Made by a program: the position numbers and the translations under genes
Notes under the pieces: generated by a model
Database searches by the model: none
What the model was told of the DNA's origin: nothing
The model's input: only the letters and a program-made list of their open reading frames with translations
NCBI GenBank assembly: GCA_013141385.1
Contig: JABFRB010000005.1
Coordinates: 23,490 to 87,489, forward strand
Direction: 5' to 3'
Length of the DNA: 64,000 nt
Source of the DNA: Bacteroidales bacterium
Lineage (GTDB): Bacteria > Bacteroidota > Bacteroidia > Bacteroidales > Tenuifilaceae
Part shown: positions 9,837 to 19,472 of the stretch, piece by piece
Layout: each line of letters begins with the position of its first letter
How positions within the stretch are numbered: the first letter of the stretch is position 1

Positions 9837-10556
9837 TTATAGTATTTTACTTAACTCTATTAGGGAATGAATTTCATGAGTTGGCTTAGTCTTATGGCTT
9901 TTTTTGTAACGATTAAAGTACACCTGATCGATACCGAACTTTTTAGCACCAATAATATCTATCTCTAGATCATCCCCAATCATAATACTCTCGTTCTTTT
10001 TAGCATTTACAGACGAGAGTGAATATCCAAATGCCTCAAGGCAAGGTTTATGGTAACCAGATGTTTCAGATGTAATTATCTTTTCGAAGTATTTTGCTAT
10101 ATGACATTTTTCAAGTTTCGGAAACTGAACTTCGTTAAAACCATTGCTAATTATATAGAGTTTATACTTTGGACTAAGATATTCTAGCATCTCCCGCGCT
10201 TGAGGTATTAGAGCCGTTTTAGTAGGTGTTATACGAATATACTCATCTCCCATCTCTTTAGCTAAAATTTGATCGTTAACACCATAATCTCTAAGGGTTA
10301 AATCGAATCGCTTAAATCTTAATACATCTTTCTTAAGCTCACCAAGACGATATTTTTCCCAAAGATAATCGTTATGCTTAGTGAAGGTATTTATAAAAGT
10401 TTGAATATCAGGGTATACAACATTAAGATTGAAATCAAAATATACATCACGCAGTGCATCAATCATGTTCTGATCAAAATCCCAAAGAGTTCTATCAAGA
10501 TCAAAAAATATATGTTTGTAAACTTTTACTTTTTTATTAAAAAGGCCATTAAACAT
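9837..10556 (-). CDS. YjjG-type HAD pyrimidine nucleotidase
   Basis: A 239-residue HAD-superfamily hydrolase. Motif I is FFDLDRTLWDFD (nucleophile and acid/base Asp), motif II ISNGF, the conserved Lys is in SGYHKP, and motif III is MIGDDLEIDI. Family members of the YjjG branch remove phosphate from non-canonical pyrimidine nucleotides and act in nucleotide-pool cleaning. It lies convergent to dnaB, with only 13 bases between the stops. Confidence 0.85.
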   Translation of the reverse strand: MFNGLFNKKVKVYKHIFFDLDRTLWDFDQNMIDALRDVYFDFNLNVVYPDIQTFINTFTKHNDYLWEKYRLGELKKDVLRFKRFDLTLRDYGVNDQILAKEMGDEYIRITPTKTALIPQAREMLEYLSPKYKLYIISNGFNEVQFPKLEKCHIAKYFEKIITSETSGYHKPCLEAFGYSLSSVNAKKNESIMIGDDLEIDIIGAKKFGIDQVYFNRYKKSHKTKPTHEIHSLIELSKIL

Positions 10557-10805
10557 AAGAAAAAAACTTTTTTATTAAAAAGAGTCAAACAAGTTCTCAA
10601 ACGAAATTTTTACAATATTTGTTTCGAAATTTATTTTTCAAAAAATATATTTCTAATATTTAAGGGCATTGAACTGAATTTATGGTTGTTAAATAACTTG
10701 AAAAATTGAACATAAAAACCTCTATACCTAAAGATTAATAAAAAAGGTCTATTCAGGTAATCAACTATTAATAAAACCAAAAGATTAACTACAGACAAAA
10801 AAAGC

Positions 10806-10813
10806 TAACTTTG
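10806..10813 (+). promoter_or_regulatory. -7 box (TAACTTTG) for the RhlE-like helicase
   Basis: TAACTTTG matches TAnnTTTG, 31 bases before the TTG start codon of the helicase. Confidence 0.55.
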
Positions 10814-10844
10814 CACAATATCAAAACCATAAAATAGAAATACA

Positions 10845-11978
10845 TTGACTTTCGAAGATTTTAATTTTCATCCTGATATAATTGGTGGCATTAAGACTAT
10901 GGGGTTTGAAAAGCCAACCCCTGTTCAGGAACTTGCAATCCCTTTTATACTTCAAGGGAAAGATTTAATTGCGTGTGCCCAAACTGGAACTGGGAAAACA
11001 GCTGCTTTTGTTCTTCCAATTTTAAATAAGCTTGCATTATTACCAGTCAAGCTAAACTACATTAATACTCTTGTAATTGTTCCAACTCGTGAGTTGGCTC
11101 TACAAATTGACCAACAGGTAGAGGGTTTTGCCTATTTTTCACCAGCCAGTTCAATTGCAGTTTATGGTGGAAACGATAGTGGTAACTGGGATCGCCAAAG
11201 GGCTGCCATTGAAAGTGGCGTTGATTTCTTGATTGCAACCCCTGGAAGACTTATCCAACATCTTCAAATGGGGTATGTATCACTTGATCGTGTTGAACAT
11301 TTCATTCTTGATGAGGCCGATAGGATGCTCGACATGGGGTTCTATGAGGATATTATGGCAATTGTTGAGAAACTTCCTAAGAAGAGGCAAACGCTTTTAT
11401 TCTCGGCAACCATGCCTGAAAATATTAGGAAACTTTCAAAAGTTATACTTAACAACCCCAAAGAGATTAGCTTATCAATCTCCAAACCAGCAGATAACAT
11501 ACTACAAGCAGCCTATTTTGCAGAGGATCAACAAAAACTATCGCTACTTACATCATTGGTTGAGGGGAAAAGCAATATTCAAAGTGCTTTAGTATTTGCC
11601 TCAACTAAATCGGAGGTTAGAGATATTGAAAAGAAATTAATTAAAGATAATGCTAGTGCTCGGGCTATTCATTCCGATTTAGATCAACAAGCCCGTGAAG
11701 AGGTATTGAGAGATTTTAAAAACAGAAAGTTCCAAATTCTTGTTGCTACAGATATTATATCAAGAGGTATTGATATTGAGGATATTGACCTAGTTGTAAA
11801 CTACGATGTTCCGCGCGATCCAGAGGATTATGTTCATCGCATTGGTCGTACAGCTCGGGCTCAATCCGATGGGGTTGCCCTCACATTTATTAATAAGAAA
11901 CAACGGAAATCATTCGAGAAGATTGAACACTTCCTAGGCACAAAAATCTATAAAATACCCATACCTAAAGATTTATAG
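10845..11978 (+). CDS. DEAD-box RNA helicase, RhlE-like, TTG start
   Basis: The 377 residues hold only the two RecA-like helicase domains. The Q motif is GFEKPTPVQELAIP, motif I AQTGTGKT, motif II DEAD, motif III SAT and motif VI HRIGRTAR. The basic C-terminal tail found in many RhlE proteins is missing. The start is TTG: the protein matches the family from its first residue (MTFEDFNFHP), an in-frame TAA lies 15 bases upstream and no ATG falls between. It probably remodels rRNA or mRNA secondary structure. Confidence 0.92.
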   Translation: MTFEDFNFHPDIIGGIKTMGFEKPTPVQELAIPFILQGKDLIACAQTGTGKTAAFVLPILNKLALLPVKLNYINTLVIVPTRELALQIDQQVEGFAYFSPASSIAVYGGNDSGNWDRQRAAIESGVDFLIATPGRLIQHLQMGYVSLDRVEHFILDEADRMLDMGFYEDIMAIVEKLPKKRQTLLFSATMPENIRKLSKVILNNPKEISLSISKPADNILQAAYFAEDQQKLSLLTSLVEGKSNIQSALVFASTKSEVRDIEKKLIKDNASARAIHSDLDQQAREEVLRDFKNRKFQILVATDIISRGIDIEDIDLVVNYDVPRDPEDYVHRIGRTARAQSDGVALTFINKKQRKSFEKIEHFLGTKIYKIPIPKDL

Positions 11979-11983
11979 AAGGA

Positions 11984-12985
11984 CTACTCCTTTGCCTTTT
12001 GCAGAATTGCATCCTCAATTACCAAACTGAATATCTCGTCCATATCTTTACCAAATGCAGATACCTGTTGAGGAACTATACTTGCCTCGCTCATTCCTGG
12101 TACAGTATTAATTTCCAAAAAATAGAGTTTATCATCGCTATAGATATAATCAATTCTAACAATCCCTCTACAATCTAATCTATCATAAATTTTTGATGAT
12201 AAATGTTGAATTCTTTCAGATAGTTCCGGGTTAATATCTGCTGGAGTTATCTCAGATGATTCGTTGAGGTACTTTGCATTATAGTCAAAAAACTCGTTTT
12301 TGGATAAAATCTCTGTTACAGGGAAAATATACTCTTTTTCAGATGTTTTAACCAATCCACAAGTTAATTCACGACCTGCAATAAACTCTTCGATTAATAC
12401 AGTCTTATCCTCTTTTAAAGCGGTTGTTACAGCACGAGCAATATCTTCTTCAGTTTTAACCTTACTTACACCGTAACTACTACCACTTTCATTAGGTTTT
12501 ACAAAAACTGGAAGGCCAAGTTGCACAGCTAGTATCTCGGGATCTACAACCTGTCCTTTACGGATTAACACACCCTTGGCCAAATCAACCCCTGTATCCT
12601 TAACCAACTCTTTACAAAAATATTTATTAAAGGTTACAGAGGTATTCATTACACCTCCCGTAGTGTAAGGAATGTCAAGCATTTCAAAATATCCTTGCAA
12701 GAGACCATTTTCGCCAGGTGTTCCATGTATAGCGATTAAAGCACAATCAAAAGTAATTTTATCGCTATTTATGGTTACGCTAAAATCGTCCTTAGATATT
12801 TCGAAATCTCCGAATTCAGGGTGTTTCAGAGTCCAATTAACACCCTTAACAAGTATTGTGTAAACGTTATAATTTGTTTCACTTAGCCATTGAGTGATTT
12901 GTGCTGCGCTTTTCAGCGATATTCCTTCCTCTGATGAGTTACCTCCTGCAAGAATTGCTATATTTTTATGTTTGCTCATAGTCAT
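11984..12985 (-). CDS. ddl: D-alanine--D-alanine ligase
   Basis: A 333-residue ATP-grasp ligase joining two D-alanines for peptidoglycan precursor synthesis. Visible are the N-terminal AGGNSSEEGISLKSA, the HGTPGENGLLQGYFEMLDIPYTGG-like substrate region, the ATP-grasp segment PVFVKPNESGSSYGVSKV and the Mg-binding C-terminal FLEINTVPGMSE. It follows rluD on the same strand, but a TATCTTTG box in the 100-bp spacer suggests it can also be transcribed separately. It converges on the helicase with a 5-base gap. Confidence 0.95.
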   Translation of the reverse strand: MTMSKHKNIAILAGGNSSEEGISLKSAAQITQWLSETNYNVYTILVKGVNWTLKHPEFGDFEISKDDFSVTINSDKITFDCALIAIHGTPGENGLLQGYFEMLDIPYTTGGVMNTSVTFNKYFCKELVKDTGVDLAKGVLIRKGQVVDPEILAVQLGLPVFVKPNESGSSYGVSKVKTEEDIARAVTTALKEDKTVLIEEFIAGRELTCGLVKTSEKEYIFPVTEILSKNEFFDYNAKYLNESSEITPADINPELSERIQHLSSKIYDRLDCRGIVRIDYIYSDDKLYFLEINTVPGMSEASIVPQQVSAFGKDMDEIFSLVIEDAILQKAKE

Positions 12986-13004
12986 GCCTATTTCAAAAGA
13001 ATAT

Positions 13005-13012
13005 CAAAGATA
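13005..13012 (-). promoter_or_regulatory. -7 box (TATCTTTG) for ddl
   Basis: The minus strand reads TATCTTTG, 19 bases before the ddl start, in the spacer after rluD. Confidence 0.5.
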
Positions 13013-13085
13013 CTGAAAAGAGTTAAATTTTAGAAGTAAAAAATGTTTGAGAATTGGTACTATGAAATCTGTAGATACTATTTTA

Positions 13086-14159
13086 CTATTCCACAATTTC
13101 TCTGCCAGCAACGTAGTTCCGCCATTTTTCAATAACGTTTTTCATATCGGCAGGTAATTCAGATTCAAAATACATTTCTTTGCCTGATGTAGGATGTTTA
13201 AAACCCAAGGATTTAGCATGAAGCGCATGTCTGGGACAAAGTGCGAAGCAATTATCAACAAATTGTCGGTATTTAGTAAACACTGTTCCCTTAACAATAA
13301 TATTTCCACCATATCGATCATCATTAAACACTGGGTGGCGAACATACTCAAAATGAGCCCTTATCTGATGAGTTCTACCTGTTTCGAGTTTACACTCTAC
13401 AAGGTTCACATAACCTAAGCGTTCCACTACTTTCCAATGAGTTACGGCATGTTTACCTTGATCTCCTTCGGGGAAAACTTGCATTTTTTTCCTATCACGA
13501 ATACTACGACCGATATGGCCTGTAATAGTTCCCTCATCGGCATCCAAATTGCCCCATACCAAAGTAATATACTGGCGCGATGATGTTCGATCAAAGAATT
13601 GCTTAGCCAATCGGTTCATGGCAATTTCGCTTTTAGCAATCACCAAAATCCCGCTTGTGTTCTTATCAATTCTGTGAACCAAACCCGGGCGAACTTCTCC
13701 AGAACTAAAAAGTGGAACATCTTTTAGATGGTACATTAATGCGTTTACCAATGTTCCCGAAAAATTTCCATGCGCTGGGTGCACAACCATCCCTGGTTCT
13801 TTATCAACGACTATTAGGTCATCGTCCTCAAAGAGAATATTTAAGGGTATATTCTCTGGCTTGATATCCGTATCCCTAGGCGGATAAGCCATCACGATAG
13901 AAATGGAATCAAACGGCTTGACTTTATAGGATGATTTCACAGCCTTTCCATTGACTAGGATATTATCAGCATCAGCGGCTGCTTGAATTCTATTCCTCGA
14001 TATTTGATGAATTTTGCCGGTTAGAAATTTGTCTATCCTAAGCATTGCCTGACCTGGGTCAACATCAAAATGGAAATGTTCGAATAATTCCGATTGCTCC
14101 TCCGAGGCTTCATCGAGCTCATCGTCAGGATCGGTAAGTGAATCTTTAGGGTTGATCAT
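13086..14159 (-). CDS. rluD: RluD-type 23S rRNA pseudouridine synthase
   Basis: 357 residues: an acidic N-terminal extension, an S4 RNA-binding domain (about 37-95, MLRIDKFLTGK), then the RluA/RluD catalytic domain. The catalytic Asp is in HRIDKNTSGILV, with LVHRID, LVECKLETGRTHQIRAH and HALHAKSLGF as further signature segments. It isomerises uridines in helix 69 of 23S rRNA in the best-studied homologs. It overlaps the upstream T9SS-protein gene by 4 bases, indicating co-transcription with the PASTA gene before it. Confidence 0.92.
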   Translation of the reverse strand: MINPKDSLTDPDDELDEASEEQSELFEHFHFDVDPGQAMLRIDKFLTGKIHQISRNRIQAAADADNILVNGKAVKSSYKVKPFDSISIVMAYPPRDTDIKPENIPLNILFEDDDLIVVDKEPGMVVHPAHGNFSGTLVNALMYHLKDVPLFSSGEVRPGLVHRIDKNTSGILVIAKSEIAMNRLAKQFFDRTSSRQYITLVWGNLDADEGTITGHIGRSIRDRKKMQVFPEGDQGKHAVTHWKVVERLGYVNLVECKLETGRTHQIRAHFEYVRHPVFNDDRYGGNIIVKGTVFTKYRQFVDNCFALCPRHALHAKSLGFKHPTSGKEMYFESELPADMKNVIEKWRNYVAGREIVE

Positions 14160-16108
14160 TTTATGATTACCAACTTTTTAGTGGTTGTAGTTCTGTTGTG
14201 AAATGTTAGCTGGAACATGTAAATTCCAGTGGAAAGATTTCCTAAATCGACACTATTGCTTTGATACAATTTACTTATAACAACTTGTCCTGAAAGGTTA
14301 AAAACCCTTATCAATTCGGGTTTAGCGTCCTCATCAATATTCAGATTTATAAAATTCGATGCTGGATTTGGGTAAATAGTAAAATCAGCGGGAGTTGTTA
14401 GTTTTTCAACTATAGTAGGATTATGGGTAAGATTACCGAATACAGGTCGAATCATAAGAGACCCCTCGAATTGTGATTTCGTCCATTCTCCAGTAAGATT
14501 GTAGTAAAGTTTATCGTTATGAACATTATTTAAATCAAAACCCACGTTGAGCATATCAGTAGAAGTATTTACCCATCCCACCCAAAAATCACCTCCAATT
14601 TTCAATGGTTTATCCACTGCATAGAGAATAAACTTATTCAAGCCATTCTTATAAATGGGTTTTAATCCTATTTTCTGATACAGAGTATCACCAGGTTTGC
14701 CATTTAAATCCTTCCATACCGTTAGTTTAAAAGAAACCTGTTCAGGATAGTAATGAAGCAATGTATCAGCGTGTATACGGTTAAAATAAATCCAAACTCC
14801 TTTTAGAGAATCTTCGACGTAAGAGTAAAATTTCTGTGCTACCATTCCTGTCTGACTACCCTCACCGTAAATCCCATAACCATTCTCAGCAGAACCATCA
14901 TCGTAGGCGTAGTAGTTGAGAAATTGTTGGGTATACCTAGTTGTATCGTTCCACCGAAGGTATCTTGTGCTATCATCAAGATCGGTTACAAGAAAACTCT
15001 CCATCGTATATTTAGCTGAATCCTCCCAATTTGATGAAAAAGGGTATTCAAATTCTCGAGAATGGTAAAATGTTTCCAAAAAGGTTATATTGTCTGCACC
15101 TCCTGAGAAAAGGAAGGGAACGCTCGGTTCAGATTGATCGGTAATAATATATTTTCGAGTTACGTTCCATGTCTCTTGACCAAGATTTTTATAAGTAATA
15201 TCGAAAGTTAATGGATTTGCCAACTCAGATTGTTTGGCTACACCATTAAAATGTTTCCAGGGAATTGATTCGTAATTCTTTAGTAATGATTTTAAAGGTT
15301 TACTAAATGAAATATCTCTAAGTAAAGTATCAGCATTTGAACGATTTTTGTTGATATATACTAAATCGATATGCCAATGATCGCCATTACCCCTTAAGCT
15401 GGGTATTTGAATATTCAAGGGTAAAGATGCATAGTTCACAAATCTCAGCCGGAATCCTGTCTTTAGGAAGCGAACATCCTTAATAGGGATCATCACATTA
15501 AAAAAATGATTCGAGATATCGATCGCTTTTTGAGCAACCACTTTTTTATATAGTTGATGCTTTTCATGTACAATATTATTCGTAAAATCCGCTGAAACCG
15601 ACCAAGCACGAATCCATTTATTATCTTGATTCGACAGGAATTCAACTACAAGTGAATCATTTGGTTGTGGTGCCTTCCCTAACCCTTTTGGTTGGTATTG
15701 AAACGAAAAATATATGCTGTCACTTTCTGGAAAATTTAGATCAATGGGTTGTGATGATAGAGTGTCTGCAATCTGCGAAGTTGTTGAAAGGTACTTGTAA
15801 AGTTCGCCTTTCTGATTTATTGCATCAAACGTAGCAACTCCGATAGTCGGAGGGTTAATGGGATAGGTTTGATTTATAAACACATATGAATTTGTCCACT
15901 TATCCGGATCAGGGTAATCTAATCCTTTCGAAAAATCATCAAAGAAAGGTACAGTTAGCAACGAACTTGACTTGACTTTAGCTTTTATTTTAGTAACCTT
16001 AACATCCTTAATGGGTAGTGTTTGCAGATCTAATAGCATTTCCTGTCCATAAGAATTTACAGATTGTCCAATTAATAGAATCAAAAAAAGTAAAAAGCCT
16101 GTTCTCAT
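14156..16108 (-). CDS. secreted protein with T9SS type A sorting domain
   Basis: A 650-residue exported protein: an N-terminal signal peptide (about 1-21), a long beta-rich body without a catalytic motif I recognise, and a C-terminal Por sorting domain. The sorting domain begins at DFTIYPNPASNFINL and ends GIYMFQLTFHNRTTTTKKLVIIK, the classical type IX secretion signal. The presence of a cargo protein implies a working T9SS elsewhere in the genome. It overlaps both its neighbours by 4 bases, so it is made from the same message as a PASTA protein and RluD, an arrangement that recurs in Bacteroidota. Function unknown. Confidence 0.85.
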   Translation of the reverse strand: MRTGFLLFLILLIGQSVNSYGQEMLLDLQTLPIKDVKVTKIKAKVKSSSLLTVPFFDDFSKGLDYPDPDKWTNSYVFINQTYPINPPTIGVATFDAINQKGELYKYLSTTSQIADTLSSQPIDLNFPESDSIYFSFQYQPKGLGKAPQPNDSLVVEFLSNQDNKWIRAWSVSADFTNNIVHEKHQLYKKVVAQKAIDISNHFFNVMIPIKDVRFLKTGFRLRFVNYASLPLNIQIPSLRGNGDHWHIDLVYINKNRSNADTLLRDISFSKPLKSLLKNYESIPWKHFNGVAKQSELANPLTFDITYKNLGQETWNVTRKYIITDQSEPSVPFLFSGGADNITFLETFYHSREFEYPFSSNWEDSAKYTMESFLVTDLDDSTRYLRWNDTTRYTQQFLNYYAYDDGSAENGYGIYGEGSQTGMVAQKFYSYVEDSLKGVWIYFNRIHADTLLHYYPEQVSFKLTVWKDLNGKPGDTLYQKIGLKPIYKNGLNKFILYAVDKPLKIGGDFWVGWVNTSTDMLNVGFDLNNVHNDKLYYNLTGEWTKSQFEGSLMIRPVFGNLTHNPTIVEKLTTPADFTIYPNPASNFINLNIDEDAKPELIRVFNLSGQVVISKLYQSNSVDLGNLSTGIYMFQLTFHNRTTTTKKLVIIK

Positions 16109-16983
16109 TCAACTATATCATCAATTTTTGTAGTATCAATCTTTATATATGATGAATCAAGTCCCAACTCTGCCTTAATCTTTGGAACTCTTGACTCATT
16201 TAGAGTTAACCAGATATCAACCCTTGCGCCAAAGCTAATAGAATTTGATTCCTCAGAGTATGCAGGGTACTGACTATACACCATTGCATTCAACGTGTCC
16301 TTGTAGTCTTTTATTGTTTCATCGTACCTAACCTGACCTAAATTTAAGGAAGCATCAATTAATCTACTTCTCGATTCACTCTGATTAAGACCTATTAGCA
16401 AGGGAAGTCCTCCTTTTTCGTTTTGCATACCCCTACCCAAAACCAAATCTATCCTCGAACCTTTAGGAATCATAGTGCCGGGTTCAAGGAATTTTCCTTT
16501 GAATTTTTGTTCAAGAATATTGTTCACTGCAATATCTGGAACAAAAACTAAATTGCCAACTATAAGTCCTTGTTGGTCAAGAATTCCTTTTGCTTGACGA
16601 AGTGTAACACCAACAATATTAGGCATCTCAACCTTCTTAGGATTGCGAGCATTAATGGTAAGAAGTACTCGGCGATTCTGCTTTACTTTGGTACCTGCAA
16701 TTGGGATCTGGTCAACAACCGTTCCTGGTTTACGTGTTAGAATATAAACCGAATCGGCTATCTCCGCCCTTAACTTATACTTTTTAGCCAGTTTAACCAC
16801 TTCGTTGTGTTTCAACCCGCTAAAACTTGGAACAGGATAACTTTGTCCATGACGAGTGAAAATGAATAAAAAAATAAAAAACAGAAGGACCGAGCCAATC
16901 ATAAAACCTAAAGGGTATAGAACGGTTTGAACGTTATAGTTTGAGTATACCCTTTTAATTATCTTTTTAAAATACTCCAACAT
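16105..16983 (-). CDS. PASTA-domain membrane protein
   Basis: 292 residues with a short cytoplasmic tail, one membrane helix (about 21-42) and three consecutive PASTA domains outside. The repeated signatures are YPVPSFSGLKHNEV, VEMPNIVGVTLRQAKGIL and GLPLLIGLNQSESRSRL. PASTA domains bind peptidoglycan or muropeptides in kinases and PBPs, but no kinase or transpeptidase domain is attached here. First gene of the PASTA - T9SS protein - rluD run, with ddl following, which points to a cell-wall role. Confidence 0.9.
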   Translation of the reverse strand: MLEYFKKIIKRVYSNYNVQTVLYPLGFMIGSVLLFFIFLFIFTRHGQSYPVPSFSGLKHNEVVKLAKKYKLRAEIADSVYILTRKPGTVVDQIPIAGTKVKQNRRVLLTINARNPKKVEMPNIVGVTLRQAKGILDQQGLIVGNLVFVPDIAVNNILEQKFKGKFLEPGTMIPKGSRIDLVLGRGMQNEKGGLPLLIGLNQSESRSRLIDASLNLGQVRYDETIKDYKDTLNAMVYSQYPAYSEESNSISFGARVDIWLTLNESRVPKIKAELGLDSSYIKIDTTKIDDIVE

Positions 16984-17093
16984 GACTGAACTTAACTTAT
17001 TTCAAGCAATAAAACTTAAGAAAACTGATTAAATAATCTATGACAAAATTATAATTATATGCCTAAATAACTATGCTATTACGCATTTTGGTA

Positions 17094-18230
17094 TTAATAG
17101 TACTTAATAATATTGTAAAGAGAATCTCTTTCAACAGGAGTTTTACCCGAATTTTTTATAATATCAGTAAGCATTTCAACGGTCATAGAGGGTTTTTGAT
17201 CCTCTGCTCCTGCCATTGAGTAAATCTTTGTTGTATCATCAATTGTTCCATCAATATCATCAACCCCAAAAGAGATTGCTAACTTTGTATTTTGCTTCCC
17301 CAGCATTGGCCAATAGGCCTTAATGTGGTTGATATTATCGAAGAATATTCTAGAAACTGCAAAATTTCTTAAATCTTCAACCGTTTCTACCTCTCCAAGA
17401 TAACCTAGTTTGTTATGTTGCGCCCTAAACTTTAAAGGAATAAAGCAGTTAAAACCTCCGGTTCTATCTTGAAGATTCCGAATAGCATACATGTGCTCAG
17501 CACGGTGCTTATAACTTTCGATATGCCCATAGAGCATTGTCGCATTCGAGGGCACTCCTTCTAAATGTGCAGCCTCATGAACCTCAAGCCATTGCCGGCC
17601 TGTAGCTTTATCGGAACATATTTTTTCGCGAACTTCGGGATCAAATATTTCAGCACCTCCTCCTGGAATGGAATCCAATCCATACCCTTTTAATTTCTTC
17701 ATTCCTTCTCGATGGCTGAGATTTGCTTTTTTTATAACATACTCCAATTCAATTGCAGAAAAGGCTTTTACGTGCACATTGGGCAGCACTTTCTTGATGC
17801 TCTTAATTATTTTTCCATAGTAGCCAATATCCCATTTAGGATGAACACCCCCAACAACATGTACTTCGGTAATGCTTTTTCCTTCATAGCTTTCGGCAAG
17901 TTTTGCAATTTCATTTAGTGTCATCTCCCAACTCTCAGGATCACTTGCCGCTTTGTGGTATGAACAGAATTTACAATTGTAGATACATGTATTTGTTGGC
18001 TCGATATGAAAATTCTTATTAAAGTAGACGTGATTTCCATTTTTTATATCACGAACATAATTTGCTAACATACTTAATAAACCCAAATCAGCATTTTCAT
18101 AAAGCTGAACAGTTTCGGAAATGGTTATTCGTCCTCCTTTTAATATTTTGCTCGATATTGAAGCTAATGGTTCAACGAACTTATTCTTTTTTATAAAAGC
18201 ACTTAAATCTAAGTTTCTATGAGGATCCAT
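17094..18230 (-). CDS. mqnE: aminofutalosine synthase MqnE
   Basis: A 378-residue radical SAM enzyme with the cluster motif Cys82-x3-Cys86-x2-Cys89 (CIYNCKFCSYH). Family segments include EVHVVGGVHPKWD, GGGAEIF and NATMLYGHIES. It joins an adenosyl radical to 3-carboxyvinyl-oxy-benzoate in the futalosine route to menaquinone, so the organism likely makes menaquinone by that pathway and respires with it. It sits alone. A TACTTTTG box lies about 26 bases upstream on its strand. Confidence 0.93.
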   Translation of the reverse strand: MDPHRNLDLSAFIKKNKFVEPLASISSKILKGGRITISETVQLYENADLGLLSMLANYVRDIKNGNHVYFNKNFHIEPTNTCIYNCKFCSYHKAASDPESWEMTLNEIAKLAESYEGKSITEVHVVGGVHPKWDIGYYGKIIKSIKKVLPNVHVKAFSAIELEYVIKKANLSHREGMKKLKGYGLDSIPGGGAEIFDPEVREKICSDKATGRQWLEVHEAAHLEGVPSNATMLYGHIESYKHRAEHMYAIRNLQDRTGGFNCFIPLKFRAQHNKLGYLGEVETVEDLRNFAVSRIFFDNINHIKAYWPMLGKQNTKLAISFGVDDIDGTIDDTTKIYSMAGAEDQKPSMTVEMLTDIIKNSGKTPVERDSLYNIIKYY

Positions 18231-18255
18231 TCTCTAACTATTTTTAATAGGAATA

Positions 18256-18263
18256 CAAAAGTA
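18256..18263 (-). promoter_or_regulatory. -7 box (TACTTTTG) for mqnE
   Basis: The minus strand reads TACTTTTG, about 26 bases before the mqnE start codon. Confidence 0.5.
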
Positions 18264-18339
18264 GCCAAGATTTGTTCTGGAAAAGATAAAATAGTAGTAA
18301 AAGGTAAATTCTTTTTTATAGTGGAGTGAATTTGCAATA

Positions 18340-18369
18340 AAATAAAAAGGCAGGTCACAACCTGCCTTT
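18340..18369 (-). terminator. terminator of rpmH
   Basis: AAAGGCAGGT (18346-18355) pairs with ACCTGCCTTT (18360-18369) around a 4-base loop. Read on the minus strand it is followed by TTTTATTTTATT. Confidence 0.85.
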
Positions 18370-18390
18370 CAAATGTTTTCCTATATGGTA

Positions 18391-18549
18391 TTACCTTTTG
18401 TGACTTGGTTCGTCAGAAACAGTAAGTCTCTTTCTTCCTTTAGCACGACGAGCGGCCAACACTCTTCTTCCATTTGGGGTTGCCATACGCTCGCGGAAAC
18501 CATGTTTATTTTTCCTCTTTCTGTTTGAGGGTTGGAACGTTCTTTTCAT
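18391..18549 (-). CDS. rpmH: 50S ribosomal protein L34
   Basis: A 52-residue, highly basic protein starting [20 protein letters not shown], the universal L34 N-terminus, with [17 protein letters not shown] following. It is a structural protein of the large ribosomal subunit. It has its own TATCTTTG promoter box about 80 bases upstream and a clear terminator after the stop. The C-terminal extension SDEPSHKR is slightly longer than in Proteobacteria, as is usual in Bacteroidota. Confidence 0.97.
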   Translation of the reverse strand: MKRTFQPSNRKRKNKHGFRERMATPNGRRVLAARRAKGRKRLTVSDEPSHKR

Positions 18550-18628
18550 TGCTTTATGCTTTTATATTTTTCTACTACTTGTGATTTTCAATACAATAAG
18601 TTCATCACCAGAACTTTTTTTGAGACTG

Positions 18629-18636
18629 CAAAGATA
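18629..18636 (-). promoter_or_regulatory. -7 box (TATCTTTG) for rpmH
   Basis: The minus strand reads TATCTTTG, 80 bases before the rpmH start, leaving a leader of roughly 70 bases. Confidence 0.5.
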
Positions 18637-18673
18637 AACTTTTTTTGAAAGTAAAAAAACATCAATCAAAATT

Positions 18674-19297
18674 CTATTTGCGGGGGACAAATATAATTGA
18701 TTTTCCTTCAAAATACTCCTCTTCAAAAAAAAATTCAATATCCCACTTTGTTAAATCCTTTTTAAAAGGGGCAAGTTCTTCCTTTAAATCACCCCCCTTT
18801 AACGCTATAATTCCATTAGGAAGTTGATTTAAACCTCCCGGTTTAACAAGTTTCTGAACCCAATTAGCGATTGTTGATAAAGGGGCAACTGCACGGGTAA
18901 TAACAAAATCGTATTCGCCATCTAATTCTTCTGCACGAGCTTTTAGAACCTTAACATTAGCTAAACCAAGCGATTGGGCTATTTCATTCGCCACAATAAC
19001 CTTCTTTCCTATAGAGTCAATCAGGGTAAATTTACAGTAAGGGAAAAAAATTGCCAATGGAATTCCAGGAAAACCACCCCCAGTTCCAACATCCAAAATC
19101 TTCGTGTTTTTTGCAAAAGATATAACCTTTGCTATAGCTAGTGAGTGAAGAACATGGTGAATATAAATATTCTCAATATCTTTCCTAGAAATTACATTGA
19201 TACGTAAATTCCAATCCCTATACAGTGGTTCAAGTTGCAGTAATTGCTGACGTTGAATGGAATTTAACTCTGGAAAATATTTGATTATTTGATTCAT
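18674..19297 (-). CDS. rsmG: 16S rRNA (guanine527-N7)-methyltransferase
   Basis: 207 residues in the GidB/RsmG fold. The S-adenosylmethionine-binding glycine loop is ILDVGTGGGFPGIPLAI, followed by LIDSIGKKV and the VITRAVAPL segment. It methylates G527 in 16S rRNA; loss gives low-level streptomycin resistance in studied species. It lies immediately before rpmH on the same strand. Confidence 0.95.
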   Translation of the reverse strand: MNQIIKYFPELNSIQRQQLLQLEPLYRDWNLRINVISRKDIENIYIHHVLHSLAIAKVISFAKNTKILDVGTGGGFPGIPLAIFFPYCKFTLIDSIGKKVIVANEIAQSLGLANVKVLKARAEELDGEYDFVITRAVAPLSTIANWVQKLVKPGGLNQLPNGIIALKGGDLKEELAPFKKDLTKWDIEFFFEEEYFEGKSIIFVPRK

Positions 19298-19472
19298 GGT
19301 TAAACTAATAATATCGAAGTAATTTATCTGACTTTTAGAAAAATTGCTATAGTCATGGGATAATTTGCTTTTATTGGTTGTCTAATAATGACTTTTTAGC
19401 TAATTTTCTAGTATTGTTTCAATTAATCAATGATATGGCAACCACTAGATTACAGCAAACAAATTCGGTTAT

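Noticed and set aside
10374..10709. A 111-codon plus-strand frame
   Set aside because: Low-complexity Lys/Ile/Phe reading of AT-rich DNA, overlapping the HAD gene on the other strand.
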